A stretch of DNA of 64,000 nt from Trichodesmium erythraeum GBRTRLIN201 (GCA_018457135.1 JAGGDU010000164.1:1-64000), one strand, 5' to 3'; numbered from the stretch's first letter, positions 10,485 through 21,038 are shown. The notes: generated by a model from the sequence alone, not told the origin. Numbers and translations are program-made.

Positions 10485-11045
10485 TTAAAAAATTTGTTCA
10501 GCAATCAAATTAAGTTCTGGAAAAGTAGGTGAAGCCACCACATTTTGATATCTAAATAAATTCAGCACATATTCAGCTTCAACTAAATTATAAACCGAAA
10601 TAGTTGCTTGTTTCAAGTCTCCAATATAGCGCCTACCTCCCCACCCTAAATAATCAACTATCCAATATTCGTTTATACCTAACTTTTCATATTCTGTCAG
10701 CTTAATTAAATAACTATTTTGCCAATTAGTACTTACTACTTCTTCCGCTAATTTAATACTCATACCTTTAGTAATAGTAGATCGCTTGTTCCACATTGAC
10801 TCCTGAGCCATAGCATTTTTATCCAAAACCATCACCTCAGAAATATAAGCATATTTATCGGAATATATAGCTTTAATTAATTCCTGTATAGGGTAAAAAA
10901 AGGCAAGTTTAAGCGTTTAATTTCCACACCTAGTTCCAAAGCCAGAAAACCAGCTACTTTTTCATGGGTTCCAGTAGTTTGCAGTTGAAAAATCTCTCCG
11001 TTACTTAATTAAAATCGACCATAACTATCAGGATACTACTCTCAA
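10485..11045 (-). pseudogene. Uma2-family (DUF820) PD-(D/E)XK protein, broken
   Basis: The last 116 codons (from the ATG at 10835) encode the Uma2 C-terminal half: ITKGMSIKLAEEVVSTNW, then KLTEYEKLGINEYWIVDYLG, including the catalytic EVVS and EYWIVD strands. The N-terminal half is still readable upstream (YGRF-stop-LSNGEIFQLQ, then HEKVAGFLALELG). It is interrupted by an in-frame TAA at 11009-11011 and by a one-base deficit in a seven-A tract at 10895-10901. Restoring one base there joins LPFF to YPIQELIKAIYSDKYAY. Uma2 proteins are very abundant in filamentous cyanobacteria and of unclear function. This copy is decayed, although a short protein from 10835 could still be made. Confidence 0.75.
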
Positions 11046-11223
11046 AATCCCTCTAAAGTAATCAACTAAATACCCTATTTTTATAGAAAATTAGTAGCTT
11101 ATATTTCTATAACAAATATATTCATACTCCTCATAATTTCAGCTATAAATATATTGACTTTCCTTGAAAAAATTACTGTTTATCCTGAAAAAAAGTTGGC
11201 TATATTAACAGAATAGGTAATTG

Positions 11224-11841
11224 TTAATTTTTGAACCCTACTGCCTCTTTAATTATGTAAATTAAAATCCCCAATAAATCCTCTAAATTACCAATAAAAT
11301 GCTCCCATGCTTCAATATCAACTTGGTTTTTTCTCAGCCTTAAAAACTTCCAATTACTGCCAGTTGTAATAATTCCATAAATACAAGAAATTTGATTGTT
11401 TTTTTGTTGGTTAAATAACTGAGCAGCGAGCATTTCTGCTATACATTGGGCTATTCCAGATTTAATATTATCGTTTTTTGCCTCAACAATTGTCACCACA
11501 GGGGCAGTTATTTCTAATTGTTTGGGAGAATAACTAATTAAAAAGTCACATCTTCCTGTTAATCCTTTAGATTTATCTACATTAAATTCTGTTCCAGAAA
11601 ATAAACTAATTTGGCGATTAAAATATTTTCTAAGTTCGACTATAATTGGAGAAATAATCAATTCAGAACGTGCTTTTTCTGTATCAATTTCTAATGCTAA
11701 AGGAATATTTTCAGCTAAAATTTCTTTCAGTAAAGCACTAGGATTTACAGATTCTATTGACTTGAATAATTCTACTCTTTGCTGAAGTATAAGATTAAAT
11801 TCAGATTCTAATTGTGAGAGAGTAAATTCACTGTAAGACAT
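11224..11841 (-). CDS. PD-(D/E)XK-nuclease-like hypothetical protein
   Basis: This 205-residue protein has no named family that I can assign with certainty. Residues 97-122 contain GRCDFLIS followed by VVTIVEAKNDN. The spacing of D99, E120 and K122 is that of a PD-(D/E)XK nuclease core, and similar conserved proteins occur in cyanobacteria. The N-terminus (SYSEFTLSQLESEFNL) and the C-terminal YGIITTGSNWKFLRL resemble restriction-enzyme-fold proteins that sense or cut DNA. The start ATG at 11841 is unambiguous. It sits among decayed Uma2, XisHI and toxin-antitoxin remnants, which suggests accessory DNA. Nuclease activity is an inference from the fold. Confidence 0.6.
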   Translation of the reverse strand: MSYSEFTLSQLESEFNLILQQRVELFKSIESVNPSALLKEILAENIPLALEIDTEKARSELIISPIIVELRKYFNRQISLFSGTEFNVDKSKGLTGRCDFLISYSPKQLEITAPVVTIVEAKNDNIKSGIAQCIAEMLAAQLFNQQKNNQISCIYGIITTGSNWKFLRLRKNQVDIEAWEHFIGNLEDLLGILIYIIKEAVGFKN

Positions 11842-12013
11842 ATTATGAAAGAAGAAATAAAGAAGTTATAAAAACCCTATCTAAAAATTTATTCTAGCAA
11901 ATATTAGGTAATAGGTAGAGACATTTTATACAACATTCTAAAAGAGAAAGAAATAAGGTGAAGAAATTTCCATAAATTCGTAAGGACTCAGGTGAAAGCG
12001 ATCGCCTCACCAA

Positions 12014-12286
12014 TTAAAATCTAGTATCATTCAATAAATATTCCCTGAGTTGACAAAAAATCAAACTACAGTTAAATTCAGCATCTGCATAAATAATAGT
12101 ACCATAAACATGACGACGATTTTCCCATCCTTAATGAAGTAACATAAAATGGTTGTGTTCTTGACTAATAATTACAAAAGTTTTCACATCACCATAGCAG
12201 TAATAAATATCAGCATAGTATGGCAAAATTTTTGAGAGAGTGTCGCGCCACCCCTCTACATCTAAGAGTCGAACTGTGGTTTCCAT
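12014..12286 (-). pseudogene. XisI-like protein gene with internal stop
   Basis: From the ATG at 12286 the frame encodes METTVRLLDVEGWRD, then YGDVKTFVIISQEHNHF and MLLH. A TAA at 12131-12133 follows, and the same frame resumes as GWENRRHVYGTIIYAD. The H-N-H-F...L-H-x-G-W-x-x-x-R-x-Y-G pattern is that of XisI, the fdxN-element excision controlling factor family. The reading ends at a TAA at 12014-12016, shorter than the family's roughly 110 residues, so the C-terminus is also lost. It overlaps the end of an XisH remnant in the arrangement normal for xisH-xisI pairs. Confidence 0.6.
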
Positions 12287-12398
12287 TGAATAATTTTTTC
12301 CATCAAAACATCAAAACTAAACAGGGGAAAACCAGCTTCAGCTATAAAAATTTTCCTGCTTTTTTTACAGTATTATGATAAAGTTGTTTGGCAAGCAT
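12265..12398 (-). pseudogene. XisH-like gene reduced to its two ends
   Basis: The ATG at 12398 opens MLAKQLYHNTVKKAGKF and then stops. The start matches the conserved XisH N-terminus (A-K-D-x-Y-H-x-x-V-K). A second frame close by encodes AGFPLFSFDVLMEKIIQWK, resembling the XisH C-terminus (VFD...E.I..W). It runs over the xisI start. The central part, about 100 codons, is missing, so an internal deletion probably fused the ends. XisH/XisI families are expanded in filamentous cyanobacteria, including species without heterocysts. Confidence 0.5.
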
Positions 12399-12693
12399 TG
12401 AGCTTTTTTTTTAACTAGATAAAATTGAGCTTTGTCAATTATTTTTTATTGAGTATTATAGCAAATAATGGTAATTAGTCATCTAAACATGACTTCTGTT
12501 GCGAGCCAAGAAATTTATTTATTGGCAGTAGACATTGCCACAAAAATTTATATCCAATGTCTTGCTAAAGCAGGTTTTGAGGAATAATTTTAGCACTTAC
12601 TTAACTAACTAATAGATAATAATTAATCCAGACCAAGCCAGAAAATAATAGAAGGAAAAAATATTGCATCCTCAGAAAATTTGTACTTTACCA
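12299..12693. other. Spacer with XisH and toxin remnants
   Basis: Apart from the XisH remnant and the toxin stub listed separately, a 39-codon plus-strand frame (12468-12587, starting MVISHLNMTS) is open but unrecognised and may be chance. Confidence 0.3.
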
Positions 12694-12694
12694 T
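12622..12694 (-). pseudogene. Truncated ParE/RelE-type toxin gene
   Basis: An ATG at 12694 overlaps the antitoxin stop codon by one base (TAATG), the usual coupling of antitoxin and toxin genes. It begins MVKYKFSEDA, close to the consensus N-terminus of ParE/RelE-superfamily toxins, but stops after 24 codons. No downstream toxin sequence was found before the XisH remnant, so the toxin appears deleted. Confidence 0.5.
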
Positions 12695-12951
12695 TATTCT
12701 AATCCATATTCATTTTTTAATCTAGCTTGTAACTGCTCAAAAACTAATTCGCCATCTGTTACATTCCCTGCTAAAATTTGCTCAGTTGCGCCATCAATTT
12801 TTTGGCGTAATTCCTCTAATTGACTATCAACTTCGTTCTGTTCTTCAGCTAAAATAATGATTTCCACTTTTTGACCTGCTGAAAATGGCAAATCTGATAA
12901 AACTAACTGCTGAGGATTATCAATTATTACATATTTTTTGTAAGCATTCAT
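12694..12951 (-). CDS. ParD-like antitoxin, probably orphan
   Basis: This 85-residue protein has an N-terminal half that looks like a DNA-binding strand/helix (MNAYKKYVIIDNPQQLVLSD, then AGQKVEIIIL). Its C-terminal half, with KIDGATEQILAGNVTDGE then VFEQLQARLKNEY, resembles the toxin-wrapping tail of ParD-type antitoxins. An AAGGAG Shine-Dalgarno sequence lies about 11 bases before the ATG at 12951. Its toxin partner immediately downstream is a 24-codon stub, so this antitoxin is probably a relic of a type II toxin-antitoxin module. It could still autoregulate or cross-neutralise related toxins. Confidence 0.6.
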   Translation of the reverse strand: MNAYKKYVIIDNPQQLVLSDLPFSAGQKVEIIILAEEQNEVDSQLEELRQKIDGATEQILAGNVTDGELVFEQLQARLKNEYGLE

Positions 12952-13096
12952 TCATTTGATTAACTCCTTAATATGTCTGTCGGTTTAGGCATTTCTCTTT
13001 ATACTATATCATAATTATAGGAAGTAAAATTAATCGAGGTTCAATCATTCAAAGTTAGGCTATATCCAACAAATAATTTATCACAATTTTTCAGAT

Positions 13097-13324
13097 ATGA
13101 ACAACTTCAAGATTTTCAAATCTCCCTATTTCTGGTGTTTTTGCTTCACCATAATTTTCCTACTTTCCCTAGACTTCTGGTCATGGAAACAAACAATTTC
13201 CTTTTCATTTCTCCATCTCCCACCCTGGGTTTTCTACTTTATTACTTTGCAAATTATCCTCGCCTGTGCTCTTTTTATCTTCTCTCAAACTTTCTGGAAA
13301 TCTGAAACTGAAGAGGAAAATTAA
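13097..13324 (+). CDS. Small two-helix membrane protein, symporter partner
   Basis: This 75-residue protein has two hydrophobic segments (about 10-26, WCFCFTIIFLLSL; and about 44-63, VFYFITLQIILACALFIF) joined by an aromatic loop with PPW. A short acidic tail (ETEEEN) follows. It ends three bases before the sodium:solute symporter ATG. Small two-helix subunits of this kind (DUF3311/DUF4212-like) are commonly encoded next to SSS-family transporters and are thought to form a complex with them. The specific family is not certain. The tight spacing makes translational coupling likely. Confidence 0.65.
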   Translation: MNNFKIFKSPYFWCFCFTIIFLLSLDFWSWKQTISFSFLHLPPWVFYFITLQIILACALFIFSQTFWKSETEEEN

Positions 13325-13326
13325 TC

Positions 13327-14751
13327 ATGATCAAAAACCTAATTCCCTACTTATTTATTAGTGCATATTTACTCCTGACTTTAGTCATCGGAATTATTGG
13401 TTATCGTAGCCAAAAAAATACACCAGAAGATTACTTTCTAGCAGAGCGAAAAATCGGTTCCATAGTTCTATTTTTTACCCTCATTGCTACCAACTTTAGT
13501 GCCTTTGCTTTTCTCGGACTTTCTGGTGCTGGTTATCGTATTGGTATAAGTTATTATCCGATGATAGGATTTGGTACGGCCCTTGTCGGAATTACATTTT
13601 ATTTTATCGGTTATAAAGTTTGGCTTTTAGGTAAAGAAAAAGGTTTAATTACTCCCTCAGAATTAATCGCAAATTGCCTCCCAAGTCAACCACTAAAACT
13701 AATATTTTTAGCCGTGATGGTAATTTTTACCATACCTTATTTAACCCTACAACCAATTGGTGGGGGTTATATGATTGAAAATTTAACTAATGGGCAAATT
13801 CCCTATTTTTGGGGAGCAGCTTTTTTAACTTTCATCATTGTTTTATATGTGTTTATCGGGGGAATGAAAAGTGTAGCTTTAACCGATGTTTTACAAGGAG
13901 TATTAATGTTGATTTTAATGATAGTTGCAGTAGTGACTATTTCCCAAAGTCTCGGTGGCTTGACTGAAGCTAATCAAACTGTTCATAAACTCAAACCAGA
14001 GCTTTTTTCTCGTTCTGGTACCAATGATTTTTTCACTCCCCACAAATGGTTTAGTTATATGTTGCTTTGGGGTTTAAGTGTACCGATGTTCCCCCAAATG
14101 TTTATGCGCTTTTATACTCCTAAAAATCCTAATTCCCTCAAACTTTCTGCTAGTTTATATCCATTAATTACTTGCATAATGTTTATTTGCCCTGTTTTAA
14201 TTGGAATGTGGGGTCATATTAATTTTCCTGATTTAGTTGGAAAAGAAGCAGATAAAATTTTTCCCATGATGTTAGCTGAATATACCTCAACTACCATGGC
14301 TTCATTAGTAATGGTAGGAGCTTTAGCAGCGTTTATGTCAACCCTTGATTCTCAACTTTTAGCATTAAGTTCTATGATTACTAGGGATATTTATATTGTT
14401 TATATTCGCCCCCAAGCAACCCTGACAGAACAAACTTTTGTGGGCAAAATTTTAATTGTTATTTTAGCAATAATTGGTTTGATTTTAGCAGCAAATCCTC
14501 CGGCAACAATTGCAGCGATCGCTACTCAAGCTTTTACAGGTTTAGCAGTATTATTTCCCACAGTTATTGCCGCTTTATATGGGAAAAATATTTCACCTTT
14601 GAGTTGTATAATTTCCATTATTTTTGGAGAAATAGCAGTTATTGGTTTTCAGGTAAATATTATTCCTAAAAGTTGGGCTTTAGGATTTCTGCCAGTAGTG
14701 CCGATAGTGTTAATTTGTAGTTTAATTATTGTCGTTTTTTTGAGGAAGTAG
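13327..14751 (+). CDS. Sodium:solute symporter (SSS family)
   Basis: This 474-residue polytopic inner-membrane protein has about 12-13 hydrophobic helices. It opens with NLIPYLFISAYLLLTLVIG and the SSS signature YRSQKNTPEDYFLAER. ATNFSAFAFLGLSGAGYR follows in TM2-3, then GGMKSVALTDVLQG and AAFMSTLDSQLLALSSM near 340, which holds the Ser/Thr residues of the Na2 site. The family moves solutes such as proline, pantothenate, monocarboxylates or sugars with Na+. The substrate cannot be deduced here. It is cotranscribed with the small membrane protein just upstream. No strong terminator was seen after it. Confidence 0.88.
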   Translation: MIKNLIPYLFISAYLLLTLVIGIIGYRSQKNTPEDYFLAERKIGSIVLFFTLIATNFSAFAFLGLSGAGYRIGISYYPMIGFGTALVGITFYFIGYKVWLLGKEKGLITPSELIANCLPSQPLKLIFLAVMVIFTIPYLTLQPIGGGYMIENLTNGQIPYFWGAAFLTFIIVLYVFIGGMKSVALTDVLQGVLMLILMIVAVVTISQSLGGLTEANQTVHKLKPELFSRSGTNDFFTPHKWFSYMLLWGLSVPMFPQMFMRFYTPKNPNSLKLSASLYPLITCIMFICPVLIGMWGHINFPDLVGKEADKIFPMMLAEYTSTTMASLVMVGALAAFMSTLDSQLLALSSMITRDIYIVYIRPQATLTEQTFVGKILIVILAIIGLILAANPPATIAAIATQAFTGLAVLFPTVIAALYGKNISPLSCIISIIFGEIAVIGFQVNIIPKSWALGFLPVVPIVLICSLIIVVFLRK

Positions 14752-14949
14752 AGACCTGACATCTAACGCCGTTATTAATAGTAATTCGGGTTTTAGGAAA
14801 TATAATTTGCTCAATTAAAGTATGATATTATAAAAGTTGCGATCGCTCTCACTATCAGATAATTTGTATTATTTGAATAAGGAGTTAGCACATCTCTAAA
14901 TTTGAGATAGTGAATTAATAATTGAATAGAATATCTGAGCATTTATGCT

Positions 14950-15849
14950 GAGGATAAAATAACACAGAGTTTGACGATATCACTTTGGCTTGAGATATAT
15001 TATTAATCTAGTATTTTCACCAACAAACTTAAACCATATATGTTTTACTAATAATGTGATCTCAAGCTCTGAATAAAGTTTGGGTAAACTTTCCATCCAT
15101 CTGTCACATAAAAATAGGACTTCAATTTATTAATAACTTCCCATCATGGAGTCAAAGTTTAGGCACATTAGTCTCCTAAAACCTATCCTAAAATACCCCA
15201 TTTAAAGTCGTCCATGTTATCTATAGCCAAATTTTGCTGAAATTGATCCTATAAATGTTTCCAACTCATCTAGTTCTCCCACCTCTGGAGCTTCCTCTGG
15301 GTCATAAAGATCAGGTGAGAGTTTCCATACTTGGCCACACAAAATTAATGTGTTTTTATTATCATACTTTCTTTGATTTGTCAATCAATTTCTCATCCCA
15401 TCCCATTTTCATACATTTTTAGACAGTCTTTTTTTTGAATCTTGAGAGTAACCTTTACCAGGCTCCTAAAATTCTATCCCACATTCCGTACTTCAATTTC
15501 TAACATAAAAATTAGTATAAAAGCTGTAGCTTGCTTAAGTATTTATACTAGAAAAATTATCTTCATTTATCTTGATTAGGAGTCAAATTCTCAGAAAAAT
15601 TTTAAGTATAAATACTTACTAAATTGTTAACTCTTATTGACTACTATAATTTTCTTTAAATTGTGGTCACTTCCCCCCCCCCTTGGCGGAATAAAGGGGG
15701 GTTGACTTTGGACTTATATTTTGATATTGCATTTCGTCCTGAGGAATGTAGGCCATATAAATTTTCGGCCACAATGGACATAAATATAGTTTTGTTTTCC
15801 TTTTTTATGACCATCTTTATTGATCTGATTGACATTTAGGACATTGCAT
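14950..15849 (-). pseudogene. Decayed IS1-family transposase, interrupted
   Basis: Minus-strand fragments follow the order of an IS1-type transposase across several frames and stops. From 15849 come QCPKCQSDQ, then INKDGHKKGKQNY and HCGRKFI (the InsA zinc finger). Near 15432-15390 comes DCLKMYENGMG. Near 15300 come LSPDLYDPEEAPEVGELDE and LETFIGS. Near 15120 comes FYVTDGW. Near 15030-14960 come VGENTRLIIYL and RQTLCYF. About 300 bp at 15435-15740 have no counterpart in the transposase and look like a later insertion. No intact terminal repeats were identified. Confidence 0.7.
15435..15740. repeat. Insert within the IS1 remnant, with inverted repeats
   Basis: This stretch splits the IS1-type transposase remnant. 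It contains a perfect 14-bp inverted repeat (TAAGTATTTATACT at 15536-15549, and its complement at 15605-15618). It also contains a C10/G6 stem-loop at 15673-15701. It is probably a small non-autonomous element, but its exact ends were not found. Confidence 0.45.
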
Positions 15850-16413
15850 CATTTTTAATTTTAATAAGTTGATTTGAAAAGCGATCGCTATTTTCCATCA
15901 TCATACCCACTCTTGAGCAACTCTTAATTCTTGAGTATTCTCATTTATAGTGGGAAGAAGCAATAAGAAAAAAAGGTTGAAAATACTCCCTATAACCCCC
16001 TTTTTTGATCAGTATCAAGTAGGTTGAAAACCTATAATTAGAAAAGTCTCAAATCTAATAGGCGAAAGAGCAAAAGCTAAAGTAAAACATCCTTATAAAT
16101 GCTTATAAAGCATCTAATTCCGCCATAATATCTATAAGGGGTTAATAATAAAACTCTTATCTTGCAGCTACTTGTCTGTTAATTATTTACCTAACGGGCA
16201 GTGGTAAGTACTGAATATTTATCAATTTGTTGAATTGAGAACCGAAAAAACATTACGATAACATAAAGACCCCACTCAAGGTCAGAAGTTTACAAACTTA
16301 GTTCAGTCTCATACTGTGGCCTTTATGTTTAGAAGATTGTTTTGGCACCTGAAAAAAAACTATATAAACTGAACTAAAGTAGTTTTTAATTGATAAAATT
16401 AAAGAGGGAATAT
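15850..16413. other. Intergenic region
   Basis: No gene is seen. A 15-bp palindrome (ATGCTTATAAAGCAT) lies at about 16099-16113 and could form a hairpin. One HIP1 site is present near 15880. Confidence 0.4.
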
Positions 16414-16860
16414 ATGGATGAATTAAAGTATCTTGCTAATTGGGTAAAAGAACAACACGCTCAAGAATATATTTTAACTTGGTTATTAAACCAGCCTGGA
16501 CTTTGGTGGTCTGATGGAGAGGCATATCAGGCAGCTTTACAAAAATCTGGGAAGTTATTAAAAGAGTATGTTCAAAAAAACCAAACAGGGGATTTATTCC
16601 AAGGTATTGCGGAAAAAATTGTAGATGATGAAAATTGGGATGAAGTAGCTGAGTCTCTAACCAGAATTATCTCTGTTTATCAAGATGAATTGCTGAGATT
16701 ACAGGATTATAGTCGGCGGAAAAATAGTAGACATATTTTAAAAAAAAATATAAATAGTGATAATTTATCTGTTAAAAATTATGATAAAGATAATGAAGAA
16801 ATGGAAATACAACAGGCTTTGCCAGACCCATTTACTGATGCTTTGACAGGGGAAGTATAA
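16414..16860 (+). CDS. Conserved-looking hypothetical protein
   Basis: I do not recognise this 148-residue protein. The ATG at 16414 is preceded by AAAGAGGG at good spacing and is preferred over an upstream in-frame TTG at 16390. The protein is soluble and mostly helical. Residues 1-100 are rich in Trp, Glu and Leu (YLANWVKEQHAQEYILTW, then PGLWWSDGEAYQAALQKSG). Residues 110-148 are a charged linker ending DPFTDALTGEV. There is no membrane or secretion signal. It stands alone between two long gene-free stretches, so the context gives no clue to function. Confidence 0.55.
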   Translation: MDELKYLANWVKEQHAQEYILTWLLNQPGLWWSDGEAYQAALQKSGKLLKEYVQKNQTGDLFQGIAEKIVDDENWDEVAESLTRIISVYQDELLRLQDYSRRKNSRHILKKNINSDNLSVKNYDKDNEEMEIQQALPDPFTDALTGEV

Positions 16861-17922
16861 AAAGTTTTTACATTTGAATTTAATACAGTAATTTCTAAAT
16901 TTTTATAGTGGTTATATTTAGAGTTTTAAGAAGTAGGAAATAGAGAGAAAAGATGTATGATAAGATAATGCTAATTACTAAGTCTAAATAATTATATAAT
17001 AATTCAATATTGTACATAAATTGTACATTTTTTTCATCTAATTTAATCAATTTTAGAGATTTATTAGAGGTAGATAAACAATAAATATTAAGTCAATCAA
17101 AACCAGGTTAAAAGTTAATAATCAGCATCAAACAATACTTGCTAAACACACAAAAATTGCGCGCCATGTTTATAATTAGGGATTAGCAACTTTTAACCAT
17201 TGTACTAAAGCATCAGTATCTGATATCTCCGATTAATTAAAATATTATCAGACAATATCAACTACTTTAAATAATTACCACATCAAAATTCCTAAAATAA
17301 CTATCGCAAGTTGACTATAGATAGCACCCTGAAAAAAAGAGTTCTCAAGTTCAAGAAAATTTATCCGTCAATTATTACCAAGATTTCCTCGTCAACCTCG
17401 CCGAAACCATCAAAAGCAGAAAAAGAAAACAGATGGAAAAACAGAAAAACAGGATTTGTTCGAGTCAAAGCGATCTAGATTATCTATGGTACATAACCAA
17501 CTCTTGAATGGAAATATGTTTGAGCTTGACCAAAAAAATTAATGGGGACTCTAGAAAATACTATAGTCTTGGTCAATTTTTGTTTTGTCCGTCTCATACT
17601 TAAGAAATAAACGTTTCCCTGAGCGGCATGAAATCTCAAGCATTGTGTTAGTAGTATCGCCTAAATTTCTTGAGATACTTTTAGGTGGTCTATAAACCAG
17701 GTTTCTGGTAACACTTCACTCCCACAGAAATTTTCTCTGATATCAAAAAAATGTACTCTTTCATCTCCAGAAATTAAATATTCTTTTCTAAAACCCTTTT
17801 AGGGGTCTTCGATGAAACATCCCTACATTCTTTTTTGGAGATGTCTAATTAAAATTTATTGCCACATTTAGGACAAAAATTATTAGTAGCAACATTTTCA
17901 GAGTTACAATTATTGCAAGTAA
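16861..17922. other. Intergenic region with degenerate coding scraps
   Basis: No intact gene is seen. On the minus strand near 17170-17240 a short reading ISDTDALVQWLKVANP looks like a decayed C-terminus of unknown family. A Cys4 zinc-ribbon fragment (CNNCNSEN, then FCPKCGNKF) lies at 17846-17916, directly after ilvB in another frame and without a usable start codon. The sequence around 17800-17830 (GGGGTCTTCGATGAAACAT) resembles one near 57510, suggesting an interspersed repeat. Confidence 0.4.
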
Positions 17923-19686
17923 TTATTCCACCGCTTGCTCAAGCTGTTTGCGAATAGGTAAACCAATCATTTGAGCATTACTCTTACCAGGAGCAACCAT
18001 TGGATAACAATTTTCATCCCTGGTCACATGAGCATCCATCAAAACAGGTTGATCGTATGCTAACATTTCCTCTATCGCCTCCTTGAGCTGATCACGATGA
18101 GAAATCATCATCCCTTTCACCCCATAAGCTTCAGCCAACTTAACAAAATCAGGCATTCCTACTTCCATATTAGACGAAGAATAACGCTCGCCAAAAAATG
18201 CCTGTTGCCACTGGCGCACCATACCCTGCCAACCATTATTAATAATCACTGTTTTAACATTAATACCATAATGGGCCAGAGTACCCAACTCCTGAATATT
18301 CATCTGAATACTAGAATCACCACTAATACAAATCACCTCTCGGTTTGGCAGTGCTACTTTCACACCTATAGCAGCAGGCATCCCATAACCCATCGTGCCC
18401 AAACCTCCACTAGAAACCCATTGCCGAGGACCATTTTTGAGAAATTGAGCTGCCCACATTTGGTGCTGACCAATATCAGTAGTATAGTAAGCATCTGGAG
18501 CCATTTTACCTATTTGATCAATCACCTCTTGGGGCGACATACTATCTGAGTAGTGGGGAACAACTAATGGATAATCTTGTTTCCAACGTTTAATACGTTC
18601 TAACCAAGTTTGGGTTTGATTAGAACTAACATTAGTATCAATCTTCTGACAACGCTCTAGCATATCGATCAAAACTTGGCGCACATCTCCGACTATAGGA
18701 ACCTCAGGGCTCCGGTTTTTACCCACTTCTGCGGGGTCAATATCAATATGAATTACTTTCGCGTAAGAAGCAAATTGGTCCAACTTTCCTGTGACTCGGT
18801 CATCAAAACGAGCACCAACAGCAATTAACAAGTCACACTCACTCACAGCATAGTTGGCATAAGCAGTGCCGTGCATTCCTAACATTCCCACTGATAGGGG
18901 ATGATGTTCATTAAAAGCACCTTTACCCATCAATGTAGTAGTCACAGGAATATTAAAACGTTCTGCTAATTCTTGAATTTCTCCATGAGCACTAGCAGAA
19001 ATTGCACCACCACCTATATATAATAAAGGACGACGTGCTTCTTGGATTAAATTAATTGCTTGATTAATCTGGCGAGGGTTCCCTTTTATAGTGGGACGAT
19101 ATCCAGGTAGTGTGATAGAATCAGGTTCTACTGGTTCATACTCAAATTCTTCTAATCCCACATCTTTAGGTATGTCAATCAAAACTGGACCTGGACGACC
19201 TGTACTAGCAATATGGAATGCTTCAGCCACAATTCTGGCCATATCCCTGGGGTCTCGGACGACATAAGAATGTTTGACTATGGGTAAGGTAATACCATAA
19301 ATGTCTGTTTCTTGGAAGGCATCAGTACCAATCATTGGTCGGCCTACTTGCCCTGTAATTATAACCATGGGAATTGAGTCCATATGAGCAGTAGCAATAC
19401 CTGTTACTAGGTTTGTTGCTCCAGGACCGGATGTAGCAAAACATACACCTACTTCACCAGTAGCACGGGCATATCCATCAGCGGCATGGGAAGCTCCTTG
19501 TTCGTGTCGGACTAAGATATGTTGTAAGTCTCCTGCTGCTTCTGCGCGGTAAAGTTCATCATAGATGGGCAAAATAGCACCACCTGGGTAGCCAAATATG
19601 TGTTTAACTCCATGGCGCTTAAGACTATCTATTAGTGCAAAGGCACCAGTAGCTTGCTTGATGCTTACTTTAGTTTGTAACTGCAC
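17923..19686 (-). CDS. ilvB: Acetolactate synthase large subunit
   Basis: This 587-residue ThDP-dependent enzyme condenses pyruvate with pyruvate or 2-oxobutyrate, the first common step of valine, leucine and isoleucine synthesis. The N-terminal PYR domain has [15 protein letters not shown] and [18 protein letters not shown], with the catalytic Glu in HEQ. The central domain has [12 protein letters not shown]. The C-terminal PP domain has [12 protein letters not shown] and [14 protein letters not shown] then NNGWQG, the ThDP/Mg site. Length and motif order fit the family. The regulatory small subunit (ilvN/ilvH) is not in this window. It is transcribed away from glnB across a 280-bp divergent spacer that may hold both promoters. 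Confidence 0.96.
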   Translation of the reverse strand: MQLQTKVSIKQATGAFALIDSLKRHGVKHIFGYPGGAILPIYDELYRAEAAGDLQHILVRHEQGASHAADGYARATGEVGVCFATSGPGATNLVTGIATAHMDSIPMVIITGQVGRPMIGTDAFQETDIYGITLPIVKHSYVVRDPRDMARIVAEAFHIASTGRPGPVLIDIPKDVGLEEFEYEPVEPDSITLPGYRPTIKGNPRQINQAINLIQEARRPLLYIGGGAISASAHGEIQELAERFNIPVTTTLMGKGAFNEHHPLSVGMLGMHGTAYANYAVSECDLLIAVGARFDDRVTGKLDQFASYAKVIHIDIDPAEVGKNRSPEVPIVGDVRQVLIDMLERCQKIDTNVSSNQTQTWLERIKRWKQDYPLVVPHYSDSMSPQEVIDQIGKMAPDAYYTTDIGQHQMWAAQFLKNGPRQWVSSGGLGTMGYGMPAAIGVKVALPNREVICISGDSSIQMNIQELGTLAHYGINVKTVIINNGWQGMVRQWQQAFFGERYSSSNMEVGMPDFVKLAEAYGVKGMMISHRDQLKEAIEEMLAYDQPVLMDAHVTRDENCYPMVAPGKSNAQMIGLPIRKQLEQAVE

Positions 19687-20308
<622 letters not shown>

Positions 20309-20389
20309 TCCTAGAGACAGATTTTGTCTTATGTGTTAGGTAATAGGTAGTTAGTCACCTGTTATCAGTAAGACACTCATGAAAAATTC

Positions 20390-20492
20390 AGGACTTAGGC
20401 TCTTAAACAAGGAAACAGATTTATTGCTCTAATTATTCTATACAGCGCTCATGAGAAATTTCGTCTCATAAGCCTGTTTCTTCGTAAGTTCT
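20390..20492. repeat. Small inverted-repeat element, AGGACTTA family (copy 1)
   Basis: It begins AGGACTTAGGCTC and ends CGTAAGTTCT, an imperfect version of the ends seen at 50934, 55293 and 58648. It spans 103 bp and has no coding capacity. This copy is the most diverged of the four. Confidence 0.5.
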
Positions 20493-21038
20493 AAGATAAT
20501 TTTTTTGAGACCTAAAACCTAACACTTTTTTCCTATAAAATAATTTGTAAAGCCTACTTTTTCTTTGAGCAATAACATTAAAAAAAATATCTATTGAGAC
20601 TATCTAAAAATTTATAACCTTGAAAATTTCAGCGACTGCCAAGGTTATACAATAATTCATTCCAAACCGAGTATTACAGATTCAAGCTAACAAAAATTGG
20701 GAATTTATTCTCATAAAACGGTTTCTTTTTAATACTAATTACGATAAACTTTGCTATACTTAATTTTTCTGTTTTGAACATATTATTAGTTGGATGAAAA
20801 AAAAGTTATTTTTCCAATTTTTCAAAAATGGCAATACTTTTGATAATTACTATAAGTATGATTAAACTTAACTAAAAATTGGTACAGCTAAAGATTTATA
20901 TATTTCACTAGAAAAAGGTTAAAAATTATCATGTTTCACCATTCAATCACAAAGCAATCTAATTTGTAATGGTACTGTTGGTAGGTGGAGGTAAGCTGAT
21001 TTTTCAAACACATCTAGTGTCAACATAGCTTTTCTATT

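Noticed and set aside
18097-18549. 150-codon ORF inside ilvB on the opposite strand
   Set aside because: ilvB is unambiguous, and the ORF has a low-complexity His/Thr/Asn-rich composition typical of antisense frames.
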